Source of the DNA: an uncultured Lachnospiraceae bacterium
GTDB lineage: Bacteria; Bacillota; Clostridia; Lachnospirales; Lachnospiraceae
Length of the DNA stretch: 56,279 nucleotides
Direction: 5' to 3'
Assembly (NCBI GenBank): GCA_902762955.1
Contig: CACWQH010000020.1
Span: 1 to 56,279 of the forward strand
Part shown: in pieces, positions 15,891 through 26,054 of the stretch
Position numbering within the stretch: position 1 is the stretch's first letter
Layout: every line of letters starts with the position of its first letter
Notes under the pieces: generated by a model
What the model saw: the letters and a program-made list of their open reading frames with translations, nothing else
Told to the model about the DNA's origin: nothing
Databases searched by the model: none
Translations under genes and position numbers: made by a program

Positions 15891-15930
15891 TCAAGTGTGA
15901 AAAGTGTGTGTACACACTTTTCACACTTGA
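15891..15930. repeat. 40-bp palindrome with 19-bp arms
   Basis: The arm TCAAGTGTGAAAAGTGTGT (15891-15909) and its reverse complement (15912-15930) flank a two-base centre. It lies between the RelA/SpoT promoter and a second, larger palindrome. Neither strand shows a T-run after it, so it is not a typical terminator. Confidence 0.85.
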
Positions 15931-15974
15931 GTAAAAGGTTACACATCATTATCTCAATTTTTTAACGAAAAAGA

Positions 15975-16034
15975 GAGAGTATAAAATAAAGTGTGTAAGT
16001 TACCGGTAACTTACACACTTTATTTTATACTCTC
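15975..16034. repeat. Perfect 60-bp palindrome
   Basis: Bases 15975-16004 are the exact reverse complement of 16005-16034, centred on ACCGGT, with no loop. On the minus strand TCTTTTT follows, so it could end transcription from the gene finishing at 16101. A perfect 30-bp arm without a spacer is far longer than a terminator needs and would readily form a cruciform. Confidence 0.9.
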
Positions 16035-16100
16035 AAGAAACCTGTAAATATTAAACAGAAGTGAAAAAATCTCCATTTTAATAAACAACCGGCAATTGGT

Positions 16101-18182
16101 TTACACAATCCTTCTGATTATCTCTCTCTCATATTTCTCATCACAGATATCCTCTACCACGTCTCCGCCACTAACCTCATTGTTATACTTGCCCTTTACA
16201 GGAACCTTTACGCCCTTTCCGGCAAGCATCCACTCATACTCTATATCTATATGTCCTATATCAAGTGCCTGAAAACCTTTCATGGCAATTTCATAAGCAA
16301 GCACTGTCGCAGTTGCTCCCATCGCTATTAAAGTGAGATAATCATCATTGCTTTCAAGGAAGCTAATTGCTTCTTTATACAAATCATCATACCTGTCAAA
16401 TGCATGCTCAGCCGGACCAAGTATACGCTTTATATCAACTGCTCCGGCAAATAAATCATTGCCTACTCCTAATCTTGTCTTCTCGCCTTCAATGATCAAA
16501 AGCTTCTTACCATTCCAGATTCTCTTCAGATTATCAAACCGTTTTTTAGGCGCATCTGTATTATTGTCTATATAGCTTGCATAAGGTCTGGTTACATATG
16601 CATCATAATAATCCTTTGCCATATCAATAAGCGCATAATGTTGTTTTCTTATATCTTCTGACATATATGCACGTATATTATATTTACATTCTGTATTATA
16701 TTTTGATAAATCTCCATATATATCTGGAATGCACACCAAAACGTCATCTTGCTTAGCCATTAAAATTTTCCTTAAGCGTTCAGCCAATTTTGAGTCTACT
16801 CTCTGAAATTTCTGTCTGTCTACTCCGGCAATAACCGCAAACTCTCCATCTCCAAATCTGGACATGGACTTTCCTTCATTTATTATCTTTTCTATAGCCA
16901 TATCTCCCGAAAGAATCTTTGGGTACTGTGGACGTTCGGTATTATATAAAAGTTCGTACTTTAAATTGTCAACAGAACTATTCATAGCAACCTGATTTAC
17001 AGATAACCGAGCTATATGATTTGCAATATTATCATAATCTGAAGTAACTTTTTTAATAACTTCATTTTGTTTTTTTACGATATCAAATATAAACTTGTCA
17101 TTTTCAATAGGCGTTTTAGAATCATTTGATCCTGCTTTCACCATAGATTTCACTTTAGGTGAATTAAATATCGGATAATCAACTCCCGAAAAAACTTTTA
17201 ATCCATAACTGTCTGCCATATCCATATGGCACACATTATCTATACTTCTGTTTGTAATATAGCCATCAGAAATGGCAAACAGACCTCTTTCATCAGACAA
17301 ATTTCCCACATATAAATTCACATAACAGTTATCCTTCTCATATTTTTCAAAAATATCATTTAAAAGATTCAACTTATCATTCAAAAACTCATCTTCTTTA
17401 ATGTAAAGAAGTAATTCTGTATTGGTATCAGCATATGCTCTTACAAACTCATCTATAACGTGTGGATATGTCGGATAGTCCTGTTCAAAATCCGGTATAT
17501 ATAATATTCTTTTATCTTCACCTGCATTGGATTTTTCTATCAGATTAATCTCTGGCAATGGCACATTATATAAATCTCCTACCTCATTGATATACTTTTG
17601 GGTAAAAAAATCTATATCGCCATACAAATCCTGCGAACGCTCCAAAACCTTATCATAAGACCAATTCCACCACTTAATACGCTTTAGCATATTAATGGTT
17701 TTCTCATCAAAACGATAACCTATAACTTTGGCAGGATTACCCGCAACTATGCTATATGCCGGCACATCTTTGGAAACAACTGCCCCGGCAGCCACAACAG
17801 CGCCATTGTGAACAGTAACCCCACTATTAATAATCGTCTTCTCACCAATCCAACAATCATTCATAATAATAATCTGACCCTTGCGCTTCGTAAACTCAGG
17901 TCTTCTATATGCAATACCCGTGATTCTTCCAAGTGCCGGTTTTCTATAATCATGGTTCATATCTATAATAAATGTAACATCGTGCGCTATAGCAGAGTAT
18001 CGTCCAACCTGTATATTATATATATACTTTTCATCAATGACATTCTCAACCCATGCTTCTTCTATATAACTGTCTTTGCCAATAGTAAGAACCGGAAAAT
18101 CTTTATTATCATTAAACAAATCATTTGTATAAATAGAATCCATCATTATTGAATTTTCAGCGACATTTAATTTTAAACGCAT
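16101..18182 (-). CDS. Hexapeptide acetyltransferase fused to a GT-D-type glycosyltransferase
   Basis: The start at 18182 follows GGGGGA; a frame to 18257 would overlap pseC. Residues 30-155 form a left-handed beta-helix acetyltransferase of the CatB/XAT class (catalytic-type H77 in [28 protein letters not shown], then [20 protein letters not shown]). A middle region of about 200 residues has no clear family. Residues about 425-690 resemble GT-D/DUF1792 glycosyltransferases ([43 protein letters not shown]). The gene lies downstream of pseC, at the end of the pse cluster. The acetyltransferase may modify the sugar that the second domain transfers. Role in flagellin or surface glycosylation is inferred. 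Confidence 0.8.
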   Translation of the reverse strand: MRLKLNVAENSIMMDSIYTNDLFNDNKDFPVLTIGKDSYIEEAWVENVIDEKYIYNIQVGRYSAIAHDVTFIIDMNHDYRKPALGRITGIAYRRPEFTKRKGQIIIMNDCWIGEKTIINSGVTVHNGAVVAAGAVVSKDVPAYSIVAGNPAKVIGYRFDEKTINMLKRIKWWNWSYDKVLERSQDLYGDIDFFTQKYINEVGDLYNVPLPEINLIEKSNAGEDKRILYIPDFEQDYPTYPHVIDEFVRAYADTNTELLLYIKEDEFLNDKLNLLNDIFEKYEKDNCYVNLYVGNLSDERGLFAISDGYITNRSIDNVCHMDMADSYGLKVFSGVDYPIFNSPKVKSMVKAGSNDSKTPIENDKFIFDIVKKQNEVIKKVTSDYDNIANHIARLSVNQVAMNSSVDNLKYELLYNTERPQYPKILSGDMAIEKIINEGKSMSRFGDGEFAVIAGVDRQKFQRVDSKLAERLRKILMAKQDDVLVCIPDIYGDLSKYNTECKYNIRAYMSEDIRKQHYALIDMAKDYYDAYVTRPYASYIDNNTDAPKKRFDNLKRIWNGKKLLIIEGEKTRLGVGNDLFAGAVDIKRILGPAEHAFDRYDDLYKEAISFLESNDDYLTLIAMGATATVLAYEIAMKGFQALDIGHIDIEYEWMLAGKGVKVPVKGKYNNEVSGGDVVEDICDEKYEREIIRRIV

Positions 18183-18234
18183 ATTATTCCCCCAAAAAAC
18201 ACACGTAATTCTAATGCTATATCCTATAAAGGAA

Positions 18235-19431
18235 TTAACGCCTATAATAATCAACAATTTTTTTTACAGCTTTTATAACACTTTCGACATCTTCATTTGT
18301 CATCTTAGGATATAAAGGTATACTTATTACACTCTTATATATGGATTCTGCGTTCGGGCAAATTCCTTTCTCATATCCTAGATTTGCATAATAAGGAAAC
18401 CAATATGTAGGAATATAATGAATCTGACATCCAACATTCTCAGCATTTAATGCGTCAAAAAACTCTCGTCTGGTACATTTTAGTCTATCAAAATTCAATC
18501 GGATAATATATAAATGTCTGCATGTATCAGATTCCGGTATTTCATTTTGAACTATAATTTCCTGCATATTATTAAATGCTTCATTATAATATCTCACTAT
18601 CTCTTGACGCCTTTGCTTAAACTTATCCAATTTAGATAGCTGGCTGATTAAAAGACCTGCCTGAATATCTGTCATTCGGTAATTGTAACCAAGCATTATT
18701 TGTTCATAATACCATGGACCTTCGGGCGCACTTTCCGACATTTCTTCTATACTTCTCGTTATTCCATGTGCATGTGCTAACACAAGTTTCTTGTAATATT
18801 TTTCACTGTTAGTCTGTATAGCACCTCCTTCTCCACCTGTTATCGTTTTAACAGGATGAAATGAAAAACATGTCATATCGGCTAACGAACCTACCTTTTT
18901 TCCTTTATAAGCTGTTCCTATAGAATGCGCTGCATCTTCTATAAAAATAAGCCCATATTTATCACATATTTTCTTAATTGCATCAAAATCAACAGCCTGT
19001 CCTGTAAAATCTACCGCAATTATAGCCTTGGTTTTATCTGTAATATATGTTTCTATACTCTCAGGAGAAATATTATAAGTGTTAATATCAACATCAGCAA
19101 AAACAGGGATTGCTCCACAATAAAGAATACAATTTGCACTTGCCGCAAATGTAAGCGGTGTAGTTATTACCTCATCACCAGGTCCTATACCAGCAGCTAT
19201 GCATGCACAATGAAGAGCTGATGTACCACTATTCACGACTACGCTATATTTTGCCCCTGTATATTCAGATAATGCTGTTTCAAGTTCATTAATTTTAGGT
19301 CCACAGGTAAGAAAATTACTTCTTAAAACATCTACTACCGCTTCTATATCATCCTCATCAATCCATTGGCATCCATATCCTATTTTTGTATTTCTAACAG
19401 GTATTCCACCATTAATTGCAAGTCGATTCAT
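18235..19431 (-). CDS. pseC: UDP-4-amino-4,6-dideoxy-L-altrosamine transaminase
   Basis: PseC aminates the 4-keto sugar made by PseB, the second step to CMP-pseudaminic acid, using PLP and glutamate. It is a DegT/DnrJ/EryC1 aminotransferase of 398 residues with the PLP lysine K195 in [17 protein letters not shown]. Features I associate with PseC rather than legionaminate LegC are [21 protein letters not shown] and [20 protein letters not shown]. The start at 19431 follows GGAGGT; the ATG at 19443 lies before that site. The neighbouring pseI supports the assignment. Final substrate could only be settled biochemically. Confidence 0.9.
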   Translation of the reverse strand: MNRLAINGGIPVRNTKIGYGCQWIDEDDIEAVVDVLRSNFLTCGPKINELETALSEYTGAKYSVVVNSGTSALHCACIAAGIGPGDEVITTPLTFAASANCILYCGAIPVFADVDINTYNISPESIETYITDKTKAIIAVDFTGQAVDFDAIKKICDKYGLIFIEDAAHSIGTAYKGKKVGSLADMTCFSFHPVKTITGGEGGAIQTNSEKYYKKLVLAHAHGITRSIEEMSESAPEGPWYYEQIMLGYNYRMTDIQAGLLISQLSKLDKFKQRRQEIVRYYNEAFNNMQEIIVQNEIPESDTCRHLYIIRLNFDRLKCTRREFFDALNAENVGCQIHYIPTYWFPYYANLGYEKGICPNAESIYKSVISIPLYPKMTNEDVESVIKAVKKIVDYYRR

Positions 19432-19502
19432 ATTTACCTCCATTTTTTTACAGCATTTTTCACATAATATATTTTTAGATTATTATATTGTGCTATATAA
19501 TC

Positions 19503-20573
19503 TTAAACATCAATTATCTCCAACCCCTCAACCATACCAAACTCCATAGGCACACCTTTATGAATATCATAAGCTGCTGTTTTGCCAATAACATATTCAT
19601 AATAAATTGGGTGTAATCCGCATGAAGGTCGAATAGATTTTATATTTTCATCTGTAAAAACTTCACCCTTTTTTACTTCCTTAACTACATAAAGAGACCT
19701 CATATCCATCCTTTCTTTAATTTGTTTTGGTCTCAATTCAAAAGTACCCTTTCCTATTGCTTTTTCTACATTTCGAATTCTTTTAACCATCTCTACAAAC
19801 TCATCCATATTCATTGAAAAACCACTATCCGGACCACCATCTTCTCTACGAATTGTTACATGTTTTTCTATAACATTTGCACCTAATCCTATAGCACCGA
19901 TAGCTACCTCATCACCAAAAGAGTGATCTGACAACCCAACCAAGCAATCAAAAGTTTCCTTCATTAACGGAATAGTCTTTATATTCATATCTTCATATGG
20001 ACAAGGATATGCAGATGTGCATTTTAACAAAATAACATCTTCATTTCCCTCTTCTTTACATGCTTTGATTGCTCTTTCTATATCCGCAAGATAAGCAACT
20101 CCTGTGGAAATAATAACTGGCTTTCTTTTTTTTGCTATTTTTCGAATCATCGGGATATCATTAATCTCATATGATGCTATCTTATACGCCGGCATACCAA
20201 TATCATCTATAAAATCAACGGCCGTCAAGTCAAAAGGCGAAGAAAAACAACTAAGGCCTAAGCTGTTTGCATATTCCATCAGTTCCTTTTGCCACTCCCA
20301 CGGAGTAAAAGCCTTTTTATAAAGTGAATACAAATTTTCACCATCCCATAAACCTCCGTCAATCTGAAATTCCGGACGATTACTATCAATGGTTATAGTA
20401 TCTGCCGTATATGTCTGAAGTTTTATTGCATCTGTTCCTGAATCCTTGAGCATATATATGATTTCTTTAGCTCTATCAAAACTCATATTATGATTTCCTG
20501 ACATTTCCGCTATGATATATGTTGGCGATTCTTCACTGATTATTTTTTTATCGATTACTATTTTTTTTTTCAT
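19503..20573 (-). CDS. pseI: Pseudaminic acid synthase
   Basis: PseI condenses 2,4-diacetamido-2,4,6-trideoxy-L-altrose with phosphoenolpyruvate to pseudaminic acid. The 356-residue protein has an NeuB-type TIM barrel (YIIAEMSGNHNMSFDRAKEI, DAIKLQTYTADTITID, GLSDHSFGDEVAIGAIGLGA, then VIEKHVTI) and a C-terminal antifreeze-like SAF domain (SLYVVKEVKKGEVFTDENI). The GGLWDGENLYSLYKKA segment is typical of PseI rather than NeuB/LegI. GAAAGGA precedes the start. It sits between pseC and pseF on the same strand. All active-site segments look complete. Confidence 0.92.
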   Translation of the reverse strand: MKKKIVIDKKIISEESPTYIIAEMSGNHNMSFDRAKEIIYMLKDSGTDAIKLQTYTADTITIDSNRPEFQIDGGLWDGENLYSLYKKAFTPWEWQKELMEYANSLGLSCFSSPFDLTAVDFIDDIGMPAYKIASYEINDIPMIRKIAKKRKPVIISTGVAYLADIERAIKACKEEGNEDVILLKCTSAYPCPYEDMNIKTIPLMKETFDCLVGLSDHSFGDEVAIGAIGLGANVIEKHVTIRREDGGPDSGFSMNMDEFVEMVKRIRNVEKAIGKGTFELRPKQIKERMDMRSLYVVKEVKKGEVFTDENIKSIRPSCGLHPIYYEYVIGKTAAYDIHKGVPMEFGMVEGLEIIDV

Positions 20574-20605
20574 TTTTATCCTTTCAAATTATCACTTTTC
20601 TATAT

Positions 20606-21307
20606 TTAATATATCTTTTTATGTTTCATCATATTTATATATTTTAATTCAGCCAATTCCCAATCTGTTTCATTATCTATATCTTGAACCTCCATCTCAG
20701 ATACAATATAAGGAATTCTTACCTTTTCCGGTATTCCATCCAGATAATGTTCAGGCTTCATCCAATAAAATTGTCCACAATCATGATAAATAGCTTCTAA
20801 ATCCTGAGATCTTGTAAATTCATATTCCGGATATTTGTATTCTAATATTCCATTATTTATCACAAAGGCTCTCTGTGGCGGAAAAGAAAACTTTACTACA
20901 AAATACACGGCATCCGCCTTCATTTCATCCATTATTTTTAATGAATCTTTTATTTTCTGAGCCGTTACAAATGGTGCTGTCGGATAAATGCAAGCCATCT
21001 GTGAAAAAATAATACCCCTTTTTTGATATTCCAGCAAAACCTCTTTCAAAACATCATCAGTTGTTGCAAAATCTCCGGATGTAAATTCATTTCTCATAAA
21101 TGGTACAGATGCTCCATATTTTCGGGCAATATCCGCAATTTCCTCACTATCAGTAGAAACCATAATTTCATCAAATAAATCCGATTCTATCGCCGCTTCA
21201 ATAGAATAGGCTATTATTGGTTTTCCGCAAAAATCTCTTATATTTTTTTTAGGTATTCTTTTACTGCCACCTCTTGCTGTAATTATTGCAATTCTATTTT
21301 TTTCCAT
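20606..21307 (-). CDS. pseF: Pseudaminic acid cytidylyltransferase
   Basis: PseF activates pseudaminic acid with CTP to CMP-pseudaminic acid, the donor for flagellin glycosylation. The 233-residue protein starts with the nucleotidyltransferase signature IAIITARGGSKRIPKKNIRD and continues with GKPIIAYSIEAAIES and DEIMVSTDSEEIADIA, as in the NeuA/PseF family. GAGGAA precedes the ATG. It lies directly between pseI and a DegT-like gene. NeuA-type enzymes share the fold; the pse neighbourhood makes PseF the best call. Confidence 0.9.
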   Translation of the reverse strand: MEKNRIAIITARGGSKRIPKKNIRDFCGKPIIAYSIEAAIESDLFDEIMVSTDSEEIADIARKYGASVPFMRNEFTSGDFATTDDVLKEVLLEYQKRGIIFSQMACIYPTAPFVTAQKIKDSLKIMDEMKADAVYFVVKFSFPPQRAFVINNGILEYKYPEYEFTRSQDLEAIYHDCGQFYWMKPEHYLDGIPEKVRIPYIVSEMEVQDIDNETDWELAELKYINMMKHKKIY

Positions 21308-21338
21308 CTTTAACTTCCTCAGATAATATACCCAATTA

Positions 21339-22286
21339 TTAATATGGTATCATTATTTTTTTCAATATTTGAACAGTTTTCTTTGCCTGTTCCTCTGTAT
21401 AACAAAAATCATTAAACAGGTTTAGTATATGGTTATATAAAAAATTACAATTACTGGTTTCTTCGTCAGAAAAATATCCATTTCCAAGACTCATAAAATG
21501 ATTATTACAATATAAACCATTTTCAAACAATGCCTTTTTACATTCTATTGCATTCTTTAACAACAACTGATATCTCCATATATTATAATCATCCTCAAGT
21601 GACCCATTTAATCCACTATATATCTCATTAATTATTTTTTTATGTTTTATTGACCTCGGTAATTCTTTATTTAATTCATCCATATACTCATCCTGCGACA
21701 TACCCAAGTCAAACTTTATCCATTCAGCTTTCATAATTTTCCAATCAACCGGTCTAATATTACTATGACATTCTTTAATATGCTTATCAAATTCTGCGTC
21801 TGCTTTATCTGAAAATGGTTCATTTTGCTCTATGTAATTCCATTTCTCACCTATATAAGCAAAACCGCCTTTTCCAATATTCACTACTTTAGTATTGCCT
21901 GTAGAATATATAACTATATCAGCTACTGTTTTGGGAACACTTAAATCAGGTTCACACAAACAACGATCCTCAACAATTAAAATATTGGGATATTCATTTT
22001 TTATTTTGCATATCAATGTGTCCTGTTCAACATTTTTTCTTCCATATGTATGATTAAAATGTAACACTTTTATTTCAGCACTTAATTTTTTTCTTATTAT
22101 TTCTTCAGATATATCATACGTTTCTTTATCTATATCGCACAATTTTATTTTCAATCCGGCTTTCACATAAACAGCCGGAACTGTTTCACATATATTTGCT
22201 GGTAATAAAACTGTACCCTTAATCTCATTACTGACAAGCCAACTGTACATAATAGAAGATGCTCTAAATCCTATGACCATTCTCAT
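21339..22286 (-). CDS. DegT/DnrJ-like aminotransferase homologue, short form
   Basis: A 315-residue relative of DegT/DnrJ aminotransferases, about 60-80 residues shorter than usual. The fold pattern is visible: FRASSIMYSWLVSN, LLPANICETVPAVYVKAGLK, VLHFNHTYGR, IVEDRC (D107) and YSTGNTKVVNIGKGGFAYI with a lysine at 133 where the PLP lysine is expected. The usual N-terminal strand and several loops are reduced, so activity is uncertain. The gene fits tightly after pseG (three bases apart) and before pseF. It could be a second transaminase for the phosphonate or sugar branch, or a non-enzymatic homologue. Confidence 0.7.
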   Translation of the reverse strand: MRMVIGFRASSIMYSWLVSNEIKGTVLLPANICETVPAVYVKAGLKIKLCDIDKETYDISEEIIRKKLSAEIKVLHFNHTYGRKNVEQDTLICKIKNEYPNILIVEDRCLCEPDLSVPKTVADIVIYSTGNTKVVNIGKGGFAYIGEKWNYIEQNEPFSDKADAEFDKHIKECHSNIRPVDWKIMKAEWIKFDLGMSQDEYMDELNKELPRSIKHKKIINEIYSGLNGSLEDDYNIWRYQLLLKNAIECKKALFENGLYCNNHFMSLGNGYFSDEETSNCNFLYNHILNLFNDFCYTEEQAKKTVQILKKIMIPY

Positions 22287-22289
22287 AAA

Positions 22290-23309
22290 CTAATCCTCCA
22301 TAAGTATATCTGCAATCCTCTTTGTTCCCTTTTTATCAAAATATCTTCTGCATTTATCGTGTTGCTCTTTTCTTACCTGAAATGATAATTCTTCAGCAAA
22401 TATTTCTTTTATTCTTTTTTCTTTAATACTATCAATATTATTAAGCTTATCAATAAAAGGTACAATATTTAACTCATCCATTGCAATACATTGCATATGG
22501 TGATTATCTACAAATTCAAAACTGATACAAGGAACTCCCATTGATAAAGCCTCATAAATCGTAGTAGATCCGGGAGCTATTACTAAGTCACTGTTTTTAT
22601 AAATTTTAGCCATATTTTGGCCCCAACTAATAACTTGAACATTCTCACGTTCAATAGATATATTTTTTATTTGTTTTTTATAAGCTTCATCATAAAAAAC
22701 TCCAATCAAAATATTAAAATTAATTTCACTATAAAATACTGATAGAATATCCATAATTTTAACAGAAATATGATATGGATCTGTACCACCCGTTGTTATT
22801 AAAACCTCTTTAACATTCTTTTGTAATGGTTTATTTGTTTCTAAAATAAATTCCTCTCTCAACGGAAAATACTCTACTCCAACATAAAGATTTCGGTCTG
22901 TATATTTTGACGGATAATACTTTTCTACAGTTGCCTCAATATTATGATTAATTACTATATCCGCTGGACAGTCAAATTCATATAAGTCATCCATATACAC
23001 AACTTTTGTATGTTTTTTAATTTCTAAAATATCATTTTCTTCAATCCTATATGTATCTATAAAAAGGCACTTGCAATCATTTTTTAATATGCATTCTACT
23101 ATTTCTTCACTATTCCATCCTTGCTTTCCAAATTTTTTTATTCGAAAATACAAATATTCATGCTCTTTTAAAAATGTATCATCAGCGTCACTTGATAAAA
23201 CGAAAAAAAAATCCTTCTTTCTTTTGTTCAACTCATTCGCAATACAAAAACATCTCATCAAATGGCCCATACCAATATTTGAATTTGCATCCACGCAAAA
23301 TCCTATCAT
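22290..23309 (-). CDS. pseG: UDP-2,4-diacetamido-2,4,6-trideoxy-L-altropyranose hydrolase
   Basis: PseG removes UDP from the diacetamido sugar to give the free sugar used by PseI. The 339-residue GT-B-like protein begins with the family start FCVDANSNIGMGHLMRC, including H16 at the position of the essential histidine, and has ITTGGTDPYHISVKIM and DLVIAPGSTTIYEALSMGVP (UDP-binding) plus ISFEFVDNHHMQ. GGGAG precedes the start. The length and motifs are normal; N- and C-terminal Rossmann halves are both present. It lies upstream of the DegT-like gene. Confidence 0.9.
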   Translation of the reverse strand: MIGFCVDANSNIGMGHLMRCFCIANELNKRKKDFFFVLSSDADDTFLKEHEYLYFRIKKFGKQGWNSEEIVECILKNDCKCLFIDTYRIEENDILEIKKHTKVVYMDDLYEFDCPADIVINHNIEATVEKYYPSKYTDRNLYVGVEYFPLREEFILETNKPLQKNVKEVLITTGGTDPYHISVKIMDILSVFYSEINFNILIGVFYDEAYKKQIKNISIERENVQVISWGQNMAKIYKNSDLVIAPGSTTIYEALSMGVPCISFEFVDNHHMQCIAMDELNIVPFIDKLNNIDSIKEKRIKEIFAEELSFQVRKEQHDKCRRYFDKKGTKRIADILMED

Positions 23310-23327
23310 ATGATTACTCCCGATTAT

Positions 23328-24062
23328 CTATCTAATTTCTTTATTGAGTTCACTATACAAATAATTTTCTTTATCCAGTATAACATTTTTAGTCCATTCT
23401 GTACCATATCTAAATAACATATCTATAATGGACAGATTTGGTATAAAATCACCCTTACCCTGAACGTACTTCGGACACAGAAAATCCAAATACATATGAT
23501 CTAAGCCATTTGTATTAAACTTAGAAATATCTACATAATTCTGACTTCCTTTGTTAGAAAGATATACCGCACAAGACAACTCTTTTGTCATTTCAACCAA
23601 CAAATCATTACTCTTTCCAACGAAATTATAATTTGTATCATAGAAAATCTCTGTACTGCAACCCAATTCCTCCAATATCCAATTTGTTATGTATATATCT
23701 AAATTGTTTAATTTTTCCCATTCTTTTTTATATAGGTCTTCAAAAAAATCTATATATCTGTTAAAGAATTTTGTTTTTTTATAATTTAATTGAATTGAGG
23801 AAAAATGCTTCCTTCTCCAATCTATATTATTGTTAATTAACACATCCTTAATTTTTTGATCAAACTTTCCTTTTGATTTAACCGGAACTGTTAAAAATAT
23901 TTCCGTATCAACTCCCTTGATTCTGTTTCTGTTTTGCCAACTTTTCTTTTCAAATTGAACATTACTTACATATATAAATTTGTCAGACTGCATTATCTTT
24001 CCTATCAAACCCGGATATGGCATATAGTTAGGCTGGTGTCCACTAAGTATAATTTTACCCAT
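23328..24062 (-). CDS. WbqC-like family protein
   Basis: The 244-residue protein begins MGKIILSGHQPNYMPYPGLI and contains FIYVSNVQFEKKSWQNRNRI and GSQNYVDIS, the pattern of the WbqC-like family, which is found in O-antigen and exopolysaccharide gene clusters. Its reaction is not established; amide or acyl transfer to amino sugars has been suggested. AAAGGGAGA lies just upstream of 24062. A start at 24086, overlapping the methyltransferase stop by four bases, is possible. Located between pseG and a methyltransferase, it may act on the same nonulosonic acid or its substituent. Confidence 0.8.
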   Translation of the reverse strand: MGKIILSGHQPNYMPYPGLIGKIMQSDKFIYVSNVQFEKKSWQNRNRIKGVDTEIFLTVPVKSKGKFDQKIKDVLINNNIDWRRKHFSSIQLNYKKTKFFNRYIDFFEDLYKKEWEKLNNLDIYITNWILEELGCSTEIFYDTNYNFVGKSNDLLVEMTKELSCAVYLSNKGSQNYVDISKFNTNGLDHMYLDFLCPKYVQGKGDFIPNLSIIDMLFRYGTEWTKNVILDKENYLYSELNKEIR

Positions 24063-24082
24063 TTTTATTCTCCCTTTAGCGA

Positions 24083-24769
24083 TCATTTTGAGGCAGCAAT
24101 TATAAAATTATTATCCTCAAAGCTTTCATTATCATGTGTCTGTATAATGCGATCAATTGTTACACACTTCCATTCCTTAAAAAGATTCTTCAAAAAATCT
24201 TTAGTAAAAAAATACATATGCATTCCGTTTTCACTAAATGCAGCATGACTCTTATCATTATCATCTATTACCACTTCATTACTTTGACTATGTTCTATAT
24301 ATCTATAGTCTTCCGTGGAACGAACAACCACAAAAATCTTACCATCATTTTTTAATACTCTTTTCATCTCGGATACAGCTTCTTTTATCTCATCTTCATG
24401 TAGATAATATAGCACTCCATATGATATTACTCCATCAAAACTATTATCTTCAAACGGAAGACTTGTTACTGAACTACATTTTATATTATCTGTATAATCC
24501 GTAAATCCATTTAGATTGAGTAAATTTTTTGTATATTCCACACCTGTCTTAGAATAATCCACACCATACGGAACCAGATGTTCTTGCGCCATAAACATAA
24601 CATGTCTTCCGGCACCACATCCAGCATCTAATATTTTAGTCTTACCGTCTCTCATAAAATTATGGAATACAAACTGAACCACTTCTTCAGCTGGATATTT
24701 TGGATGATACCTGTCTTGTGTATGTAATTCAGTCCATTTATTCTGATTTATCTCCAATAATTCTATCAT
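24083..24769 (-). CDS. Class I SAM-dependent methyltransferase
   Basis: Residues 55-160 carry the SAM-binding Rossmann fold: TKILDAGCGAGRHVMFMAQE (motif I), NIKCSSVTSLPFEDNSFDGV (motif III region) and GKIFVVVRSTE. The family includes methyltransferases acting on glycans, lipids and small molecules, so the substrate cannot be read from sequence. The gene begins after AGGAG, and its stop overlaps a possible start of the WbqC-like gene. Placed between the phosphonate genes and pseG, it could methylate the final sugar or phosphonate ester. Length (228 residues) is normal. Confidence 0.85.
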   Translation of the reverse strand: MIELLEINQNKWTELHTQDRYHPKYPAEEVVQFVFHNFMRDGKTKILDAGCGAGRHVMFMAQEHLVPYGVDYSKTGVEYTKNLLNLNGFTDYTDNIKCSSVTSLPFEDNSFDGVISYGVLYYLHEDEIKEAVSEMKRVLKNDGKIFVVVRSTEDYRYIEHSQSNEVVIDDNDKSHAAFSENGMHMYFFTKDFLKNLFKEWKCVTIDRIIQTHDNESFEDNNFIIAASK

Positions 24770-24884
24770 AAATTTTGGTACTCCTATCCTTTAATTTTAA
24801 AAAATGCACATGCAAAATCATTATAAACTGTAAATGATTAAACCTAAACTATTATAATATCAGCCAGCATTTTATTAATGAAAA

Positions 24885-26006
24885 TTAAAGAGATTCTATA
24901 TAACTCATAAAACGCATCTTATTTTCCAAAGCTGTTGTTGTCGGTCGACCAAGGTTGTCTCTTGACCCAATATTGCACTTTACCTCAATAAAACTCAATT
25001 CCCTTTTATTCTTAGAAGTTTCCAAAGCATAATCTAAATCATCAATATTATCAACACTTTTCGCATTTGGATATCCACACGCTTTTGCAATCGCAGCCAA
25101 ATTAATACTATTTGCTACAGTTGGCATACCACCCACTGTCTCATGAGCGCCATTATTGATAACAATATGTATCAAATTCTTTGGTCTATTTGCGCCAATA
25201 ACTGCCATAGAACCCATATGCATAAGAACTGATCCATCTCCATCAATACACCAAATTCGCTGTTTTTGCTTATTAAGTGCAATACCAAGCGCAATTGAAG
25301 AACTATGACCCATAGAGCCAACTGTTAAAAAATCATACTTGTGACTTAGTTTTTTAGTAGTCCGTATCTCAAACAGTTCTCTTGAAGCCTTTCCTGTTGT
25401 AGAAATAATCGGATCCTCTTCAGATGCTTTTACAATGTGTTCAATTATCTCCTCGCGAACCATTTTATTATCATTTTTATATTCAACTTTTGAATCATAT
25501 GTAAGTGCACCTTTACGAATAATAAAAGCCACATCAAGTCCATGCTTAAGCATTTCTTGAAATTCCTTCATTTTTCTTTCAACTTCATCATCCGTGGTTT
25601 CTTTTCCAATAATGAAATAATTTATTCCTAAAGTTTGAAGGATTTTTATTGTCACCTCACCTTGGTAAATATGCTGCGGTTCATCATAGGTTCCAGGTTC
25701 TCCACGCCATCCAATGATAAATATTGCAGGAATTGCATACACCTTATTGTTCATTAAGCTTACTACTGGGTTAATAATATTTCCTTCACCAGAATTCTGC
25801 AAATAAATTACAGGTATCTTCCCCGTTGCCAAATGATATCCTGCTGCTAATGCTGTACAATTTCCTTCATTAGCAGCAATAATATGATGATGCGAATCAA
25901 TCCCATAAGTATTCATTAAGTAATTACAAAGCGCCTTAAGTTGACTATCAGGAACACCAGTATAGAAATCTGAACCTATAATTTCAACCATTTTTTTTAC
26001 TTTCAT
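24885..26006 (-). CDS. aepY: Phosphonopyruvate decarboxylase
   Basis: This ThDP enzyme decarboxylates phosphonopyruvate to phosphonoacetaldehyde, the step that drives the unfavourable PEP mutase reaction. The 373-residue protein has TGVPDSQL, the ThDP-activating glutamate E47 (AANEGNC), the family signature GWRGEPGTYDEPQH (99-112) and the ThDP/metal motif GDGSVLMHMGS (256-266) with NNGAHE (284-289). Both PYR and PP domains are complete. The start at 26006 has GAGAGG upstream; ATG at codon 6 is an alternative. It follows the radical SAM gene on the same strand, though a separate extended -10 is visible upstream. Confidence 0.92.
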   Translation of the reverse strand: MKVKKMVEIIGSDFYTGVPDSQLKALCNYLMNTYGIDSHHHIIAANEGNCTALAAGYHLATGKIPVIYLQNSGEGNIINPVVSLMNNKVYAIPAIFIIGWRGEPGTYDEPQHIYQGEVTIKILQTLGINYFIIGKETTDDEVERKMKEFQEMLKHGLDVAFIIRKGALTYDSKVEYKNDNKMVREEIIEHIVKASEEDPIISTTGKASRELFEIRTTKKLSHKYDFLTVGSMGHSSSIALGIALNKQKQRIWCIDGDGSVLMHMGSMAVIGANRPKNLIHIVINNGAHETVGGMPTVANSINLAAIAKACGYPNAKSVDNIDDLDYALETSKNKRELSFIEVKCNIGSRDNLGRPTTTALENKMRFMSYIESL

Positions 26007-26054
26007 CTTATACTCTACCTCTCAGTTTTCCAAAACTACAAACCGCTATTATTA

